From assembly GCA_020432105.1 (NCBI GenBank), contig JAGQGZ010000005.1:1-43040 (forward strand): 43,040 nucleotides of DNA. Reading direction: 5' to 3'. The position numbers were made by a program, and so were the translations under genes. The notes beneath the pieces are model-generated. The model did not search any database, was not told the origin of the DNA, and was given only the letters and a program-made list of their open reading frames with translations. This document shows positions 38,465-43,040 of this stretch, one piece after another. The stretch is from Dehalococcoidia bacterium. GTDB taxonomy: Bacteria; Chloroflexota; Dehalococcoidia; Tepidiformales; Tepidiformaceae. The first letter of the stretch is position 1; every line of letters begins with the position of its first letter.

Positions 38465-39022
38465 ATGGCCGATTCCGGAAACATCTGGGCCGCAACTATT
38501 CCTGCCGATGGGGCAGCCGTGTACGCGGCACCGCTCGGCACCGCCCTCCCCACCTCCGCTACCGCAACCCTCGACAACGCCTTCGTCGACCTGGGATGGG
38601 TGTCCGAGGATGGGGTCGTCAACTCGATTTCCCGTGACATCACCAAGCACCGCGCGTGGGGTGGCGAGGTCGTCAAGGTCACCCAGGACAACTACACCGA
38701 AACCGTCACCCTGACCCTGCTGGAGTCCTCCGCTGACGTGCTGGCCGTGGTGTACGGCGCGGACAACGTCACCGAGGCGGGTGACACCCTCGCGGTGGAG
38801 CATTCCCGGCTGATGCTGGAGCGGCAGTCGTTCGTCATCGACTTCGTTGACGGTGAGCGGGCCGGGCGGATCGTGATCCGCGAGGGCCAGGTAACCGAAC
38901 TCGGCGATGTCACCTACGTCCACAAAGAGCTGACCCGGTACGAGATCACCATCGACGTGTTCAAGCCCGAGTCCGAGGACAACGCGGTCGTCACCTACTT
39001 CGACTACTCGCCGGGCAGCTAA
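38465..39022 (+). CDS. Major tail protein
   Basis: The product has 185 residues with AAAGGGGC upstream. It has the beta-rich tube-protein layout: GWVSEDGVVNSISRDITKHR, VVKVTQDNYTETVTLTLLES, FVIDFVDGERAGRIVIREGQ and VFKPESEDNAVVTYFDYSPG. It polymerises to form the tail tube. Followed by a strong hairpin, as for many highly expressed tail genes. Confidence 0.9.
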   Translation: MADSGNIWAATIPADGAAVYAAPLGTALPTSATATLDNAFVDLGWVSEDGVVNSISRDITKHRAWGGEVVKVTQDNYTETVTLTLLESSADVLAVVYGADNVTEAGDTLAVEHSRLMLERQSFVIDFVDGERAGRIVIREGQVTELGDVTYVHKELTRYEITIDVFKPESEDNAVVTYFDYSPGS

Positions 39023-39031
39023 CCCCAATCT

Positions 39032-39073
39032 CCCCGGTGGGTGGTGCCTGGGACGGCCTGCCACCCACCGGGG
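39032..39073 (+). terminator. Very strong hairpin after the major tail gene, without T-run
   Basis: CCCCGGTGGGTGG (39032-39044) pairs perfectly with CCACCCACCGGGG (39061-39073) around a 16-base loop. No T-tract follows. It may partially terminate or protect the 3' end of the major tail message, lowering expression of the tail chaperone and tape measure genes. Confidence 0.65.
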
Positions 39074-39114
39074 CTCTCGTCAATGTCCGTCCCAATAATT
39101 GAAAGGCCATCCCA

Positions 39115-39522
39115 ATGAAACCCATCATCGGCGCTAATCATCGCGCTGCCCGCATGGAAATCGTTCTGCCGGTTGATGCTTCCGGCGAGTACGCGTTCGA
39201 TGAGGCCGGGAAGCCAATCAGAGGGCGAACCCCCTTGTCGTTCACCGTGCCCCGTTTCGACTGCATGAGCCGGGACCAGTTCAAGCAGTTGAACAAGGAG
39301 CTCGCCGACATCGACTCGCGGGTCGATGACGATGGGGAGCCGCTGAGCCCGCAGGAGCGTGGGATCGCCACTGTGGTCGCGATGGTGCGACCGTTCGTGG
39401 ACTCGGAAACCCTCGCTGTGGTCGAGGGCCTGTATCTGTTCGAGTTGGAGCAGATCGCCGAACGCATTCAGGACGCATCCAAGATCACGTTGGGGGAATT
39501 GCTGGCCTCGACCAGCTCCTAG
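39115..39522 (+). CDS. Tail assembly chaperone, unshifted product (G)
   Basis: The product has 135 residues. AAGG at about 39102-39105 precedes ATG 39115. It contains RMEIVLPVDASGEYAFDEAG, FKQLNKELADIDSRVDDDG and the helical end VEGLYLFELEQIAERIQDAS. It ends at TAG 39520-39522 if no frameshift occurs. It binds the tape measure during tail assembly, together with the frameshifted form. Confidence 0.88.
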   Translation: MKPIIGANHRAARMEIVLPVDASGEYAFDEAGKPIRGRTPLSFTVPRFDCMSRDQFKQLNKELADIDSRVDDDGEPLSPQERGIATVVAMVRPFVDSETLAVVEGLYLFELEQIAERIQDASKITLGELLASTSS

Positions 39523-39884
39523 ACGAGCATGGCGGGGCCGTCAACTACGACCTGATCTGTAAGGCGGGGATCACGCTCGCTGGTATCGGTGAGCAGTTCA
39601 CTTGGTGCGACCTTCGGGATTTCGTCGCCCACCTGCCGCCGACCGAGGATTCCGGCCTGTTCCGGGCGCAGCACCCGAAGTCGTGGTGGTGGACGCCGAA
39701 AATCGAGTTTTTGGCGGCCATTCTGAATGCCGCCCAATGGGCGAACTGGCAGCGCGGCGGCGGCAAGGGCGACAAGCCGCGCCCGGTGAAACGCCCCAAA
39801 GAAGCACCCAAAGCGGGGCCGAAAACAGCCGAAGAACTGGCGGGCCGCCGAAGCAGGGTTCGACGCAGAGCAGGAGGTGACTGA
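39115..39884 (+). CDS. Tail assembly chaperone, -1 frameshifted fusion (GT)
   Basis: Programmed -1 slippage at 39492-39498 joins 39115-39498 to 39498-39884, giving about 256 residues. The T part reads IAGLDQLLDEHGGAVNYDLI, QFTWCDLRDFVAHLPPTEDS, WWWTPKIEFLAAILNAAQWA and a basic tail. This is the usual actinophage T-domain, without its own good start codon. Both products are needed for tail assembly in this phage group. Confidence 0.85.
39492..39498 (+). promoter_or_regulatory. Slippery heptamer GGGGGAA for -1 ribosomal frameshift
   Basis: In the G frame it reads TTG-GGG-GAA, so both tRNAs can re-pair after slipping one base back. It lies 21 bases before the G stop codon. GGGGGAA is a known slippery site at this position in mycobacteriophages. 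Confidence 0.85.
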
Positions 39885-42800
39885 GTGGCCATCGAGTTGG
39901 CGACAGCATATGTGTCACTAGTCGGTGAAACCTCCAAGCTAGAGAAGTCTGTCTCCGACGCACTGAAGACCGCGGGGAAGTCCGCTGATGCGGCGGGCAA
40001 GGACATGGGTGGCCGGCTGGCCCGCACGGCGTCGAAGGCGCTGAAGGATGGGTGGCGCCCCGACCAAGACATCATGTCCGGCATCCCCAACACCCGCTTG
40101 GATCGTGTGGGCGCCCGCATTGGGCAGCTCATCGGCAAAGGTGTCGCCGGCGGGCTAAAGGCCCAGCAGCTGGGTCGGGAGTTCGGGAACAGCTTCGCCT
40201 CGGGTGCGGGGTCCATCGGTTTGGGGTCGGTGATCTCCGGGTGGCGCAGCGACCTGGCTGGACAGTCGAACAAGCTGGGTTACGTTGCGGGTAAGGCGCT
40301 TTCGGCGGGTTTGACGGCGGCTGTCGGGGTCGGTGTCGCTGGTGTCGGTTATGCGTTGAAGTCCGGTTTTGATCGGCTTGTCGCCCTGGACACCGCCCAG
40401 TACAAGCTCAGGCAGATCCTGAAGTCGTCCGGGAAGGACGAAAAGGAGTTCGACAAGATCTTCCGGTCGATCCAGTCGAGCGTCGAGGGGACGCCGTTCA
40501 GCCTGGATCAGGCGTTCGGTACCGCTGTGCAGGCCATCGGCGCCGGGTCGGAGGACATCGAACGGTTCATGAAGAACGTGGCCGACGCGGCCGGGTTCGC
40601 CGGTGTCGACCTCGAACGCATGGGTCTGGTTTTCAATCAGGTTCTCGCCAAGGGGAAGCTGACCGGCGAGGAAACCATGCAGCTGATGGAGGCGGGGCTT
40701 CCGGCGCGGTCGTGGATCCAGAAGTCCTACAACCTGACTTCCGAGCAGTTCGACAAGATGCAGGAGCAGGGCGAGATCACTCTCGACATGCTCCAGCGGT
40801 CGATTGAGGATCATGCGCCGGGGATGGCGAAAGCCCTCGGGAACACGTTGCAGGGCTCCATCGACAAAATGAAGGCCGCGTTTGCCCGCACCGGCGCGAA
40901 CCTGTTGGCGGCGATCTTCGGCGGCGAGACGGGCGACGAAACCGAGGGCGTGAAAACCGCTGTTCAGCGGATCACCGAACAGCTCAACAAACTCAACGAC
41001 TGGATCATCGCGAACAAGGATCAGATTCGCGAGTACTTCCTGACCGCGAAGGACATCGCGCTCCAGCTGGGCGGCGCGATAGGTGAGATCGCGGGTTTCC
41101 TCAAAGAGCACCCCGGTCTCATTCAGGCCGTGGTTGCCGCGTTTGTGGCGTGGAAGGCCATTGAGGGTGTCGCAGCGCTGACGACCGCGCTGAAGACGAT
41201 CAGCACTTTGCTGGGTGTGACGTTGCCGGCGTCGGCGGCGACGGGGGCGGCGTCGATGACCGCCAGTTACGGCCCGCTGCTGGCGCTGTTGGGGAAGTTG
41301 GCGTTGATCGGTCCTGCTGCCGTCCCGAACACGAGGGATGTGCGGGACTCGATGGACGACAACACCCGCCGCGCCTACGACGACGCGATGGCCCGCGGTG
41401 ACCTGGACGCGATGAACGATATTTTCAATCAAACGTTCACGGTTGATCCGATCACTGGCGAGCAGTCCATCGGCTCGTACAACATTCCCGGCGGGGGCGG
41501 CCCTAATGCTTCGCGGGAGCGTCGTGGGTTGCCGCCGATCAACGCGGCGGCGGACATTCTCGGGGGGATGTTCGGCGCGTCGGGGGGGAACGTCACCGCC
41601 GGTATGGGTGTTCCGGGTACGGCGGGGCGTGGATTCTTCAACTCGCGGCGGGCATCGGACTGGCTCGACCAGCGCACCGACGCGGCGCTCCTGTCTAACG
41701 TCCCGGCTGGCCGCTACACCCAAACCGCGGGCGCCGACCTCACCCAGGGATTGGCAGACTGCTCAAGCTCCATCGAGGATCTGATCAACATTCTCGACGG
41801 ACGGCCGACGGCCGGTAGGTCGATGTCCACCCACAATGCGGCGTCATGGTTGGCGGCCAGGGGGTTCCGGCCTGGCACGGCGCCTGGTGCGTTCAACGTG
41901 GGATTTAACTCCGGGCACATGCAGGCGACGCTGCCGGGTGGCACGAACTTCAACTGGGGATCGGACGCATCGGCGGCCAACCGTGGGATCGGCGGGTCTG
42001 GTGCCTACGATCCGGCGCTCACGCAACGCTATTACCGCTACGACACGGGCGGATGGCTGCCGCCCGGTGACACCCTGGTCAACAACGACACCGGTAAGCC
42101 GGAACTCATCCTCAATCCCGACCAGCAGCAGGCGTTGGCAGACTCCGGGGTCGATCCGAACACGATCCTGCACGGCACCGGCCAGGCCGCGAAACCCGGC
42201 CCCGACGAGGCCCCTGTCGTCGGGGCCGGTGATCCGTTGGACGCGTCCCGGTTCGGCGGCTTCGTACCTACCGCGGCAGGGAACACCGGCGTGGCCGGAA
42301 CATCCTCCGTCGCTGGGCTTCTCAACCTCGGCAACGAGGTTGTCGGCGGGCTGATCGACACCGGCGCCAGTCTCGCGCAGACAGCCATATCCGCGGCCGC
42401 TTCCGCTGGTGCCGCCGGTGGGACGATGGGCGCCGGTGCTGCTGCCGGCCCGGCTGCTGGGGCTGCCGCGTCATATGGGATCCAGGTGGCCGCGCAGGTT
42501 GGTAAGCGTCTGTCGTCCTACGGATTCCAGATGGCGTCGATTGGCGCGGATTCCCTTATCGCGCAGCTGATGCCGTTCGGTGCGCCTCGCTGGCTCGGCT
42601 ACGACTACACCCAGTTTGCACCTTCGGTGAGTGGCCTCATGGAGGCGGGCACCACGTCCATTGAGAAGCTTGGCGGGGCGGCCATTCAGGATCACTTCGC
42701 CAGACAGAATCAGCAGGCGCCAACGGATCCGTCGCAGGTGCCTGGCGCGGCTCCTGATGTGCCGCCGTCTGGCCAGGATCCGTTCGGCGGAACCGTTGGG

Positions 42801-43040
42801 GCTGTCGGCGCGCCAGCCGCCCCACCCCCGCCACTGGGAGGAACAGCGACCGCGCCGCTCCCCGTCCCGCCAGTGAACGTCTACGACACCGGCGGCGTTC
42901 TGCATCCGGGCACGTTGGCGTTCAACGCGTCCCGCCGCCCGGAGCGTGTATTGACGGATCAGCAGTGGAAGGCGCTGGAGAACACGAACACGGCCCAGTC
43001 GCAGCCACTGGTCAGTATCGGGGCGATCAACGGGTTCTCC
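39885..43040 (+). CDS. Tape measure protein with embedded NlpC/P60-like motif (3' end outside window)
   Basis: GTG 39885 follows a strong AGGAGGTGA (39872-39880); the frame is open to the last base (1052 codons). The N-terminus IELATAYVSLVGETSKLEKS starts the usual helical scaffold. Hydrophobic stretches occur near residues 138-155, 400-415 and 435-475 (LSAGLTAAVGVGVAGVGYAL; LIQAVVAAFVAWKAIEGVAA). Residues about 620-700 hold ADCSSSIEDLINILDGRPTA with Cys626 and NSGHMQATLPGG with His678, a Cys-His peptidoglycan-hydrolase-like motif known in mycobacteriophage tape measures. The C-terminus is Gly/Ala/Pro-rich. It sets tail length and may aid cell-wall penetration. Confidence 0.93.
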   Translation, partial: MAIELATAYVSLVGETSKLEKSVSDALKTAGKSADAAGKDMGGRLARTASKALKDGWRPDQDIMSGIPNTRLDRVGARIGQLIGKGVAGGLKAQQLGREFGNSFASGAGSIGLGSVISGWRSDLAGQSNKLGYVAGKALSAGLTAAVGVGVAGVGYALKSGFDRLVALDTAQYKLRQILKSSGKDEKEFDKIFRSIQSSVEGTPFSLDQAFGTAVQAIGAGSEDIERFMKNVADAAGFAGVDLERMGLVFNQVLAKGKLTGEETMQLMEAGLPARSWIQKSYNLTSEQFDKMQEQGEITLDMLQRSIEDHAPGMAKALGNTLQGSIDKMKAAFARTGANLLAAIFGGETGDETEGVKTAVQRITEQLNKLNDWIIANKDQIREYFLTAKDIALQLGGAIGEIAGFLKEHPGLIQAVVAAFVAWKAIEGVAALTTALKTISTLLGVTLPASAATGAASMTASYGPLLALLGKLALIGPAAVPNTRDVRDSMDDNTRRAYDDAMARGDLDAMNDIFNQTFTVDPITGEQSIGSYNIPGGGGPNASRERRGLPPINAAADILGGMFGASGGNVTAGMGVPGTAGRGFFNSRRASDWLDQRTDAALLSNVPAGRYTQTAGADLTQGLADCSSSIEDLINILDGRPTAGRSMSTHNAASWLAARGFRPGTAPGAFNVGFNSGHMQATLPGGTNFNWGSDASAANRGIGGSGAYDPALTQRYYRYDTGGWLPPGDTLVNNDTGKPELILNPDQQQALADSGVDPNTILHGTGQAAKPGPDEAPVVGAGDPLDASRFGGFVPTAAGNTGVAGTSSVAGLLNLGNEVVGGLIDTGASLAQTAISAAASAGAAGGTMGAGAAAGPAAGAAASYGIQVAAQVGKRLSSYGFQMASIGADSLIAQLMPFGAPRWLGYDYTQFAPSVSGLMEAGTTSIEKLGGAAIQDHFARQNQQAPTDPSQVPGAAPDVPPSGQDPFGGTVGAVGAPAAPPPPLGGTATAPLPVPPVNVYDTGGVLHPGTLAFNASRRPERVLTDQQWKALENTNTAQSQPLVSIGAINGFS

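Noticed and set aside
37099-38691. Long minus-strand open frame (530 codons) across capsid and connector genes
   Set aside because: The plus-strand genes here are well recognised and overlap in proper operon order; the antisense product is Arg/His/Pro-rich, as expected from high-GC shadow frames.
40155-41723. Long minus-strand open frame opposite the tape measure gene
   Set aside because: The plus frame is a clear tape measure with a strong ribosome site; the antisense frame has low-complexity basic composition and no family features.
1-43040. tRNA genes
   Set aside because: No cloverleaf-like segment with a recognisable T-loop (GGTTCRA) and acceptor pairing was noticed; a covariance-model scan was not possible.

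Overview
The window is a contiguous stretch of a temperate siphovirus (long non-contractile tail) genome. GC content is high, GTG starts are frequent, and ATGA/GTGA stop-start overlaps are dense. The host is probably Mycobacterium or another mycolic-acid actinobacterium: there are two WhiB-like regulators, a DUF732 secreted protein, a DUF2510 protein, a LysB/cutinase-type esterase and a DUF2746 membrane protein, all typical of mycobacteriophages and their hosts. No rRNA, tRNA or CRISPR array was seen.

Layout. 1-9219: distal tail genes, namely the C-terminus of a Gp37-like minor tail protein, further minor tail proteins, a GYSQGA serine esterase, and a 1464-residue tail fibre/tailspike with a pectate-lyase-like beta-helix. 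9213-12126: lysis cassette of two micro-membrane proteins, a two-domain endolysin, a holin and a DUF2746 protein, closed by a strong terminator. 12150-14886: lysogeny module, with a minus-strand set (putative repressor, tyrosine integrase, DUF2510 protein) facing a plus-strand set (XRE/Cro-like protein, Rha/KilAC antirepressor) across a short control region holding two GACATGTC operators. 14883-27627: early/right arm, many tightly overlapping small genes, RecE-like exonuclease, RecT, RusA, an M15-type peptidase-like protein, two WhiB proteins, a run of Cys-rich mini-proteins, and a replication-initiator-like gene containing an iteron-like array. 27639-31431: a promoter/inverted-repeat/terminator cluster followed by a cassette of four glycosyltransferase-like proteins, a minimal kinase-fold protein and a SAM methyltransferase-like protein. 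31428-43040: HNH endonuclease, candidate cos region, terminase, portal, MuF, scaffold, capsid, head-tail connectors, major tail protein, frameshifted tail chaperones and the tape measure protein, which runs off the end.

Both ends of the window are cut inside genes (minor tail protein and tape measure). The sequence is continuous across both the integrase/attP side and the HNH-terminase junction. This suggests a circular or circularly permuted phage contig opened in the tail genes, not an integrated prophage or a virion molecule cut at cos. The end of the tape measure gene and the start of the distal tail genes are missing.

The most unusual signals are: (i) six AACGGTT heptamers, mostly at 11-bp spacing, plus a tandem 13-mer inside the replication-initiator-like gene, which looks like a lambda-O-style internal origin; (ii) the glycosyltransferase/kinase/methyltransferase cassette, which looks like a virion- or cell-surface-modification island; (iii) an exact 14-bp repeat shared by the candidate cos region (twice) and the attP-side region; (iv) a recurring 18-bp gene-junction module in the small-gene array.
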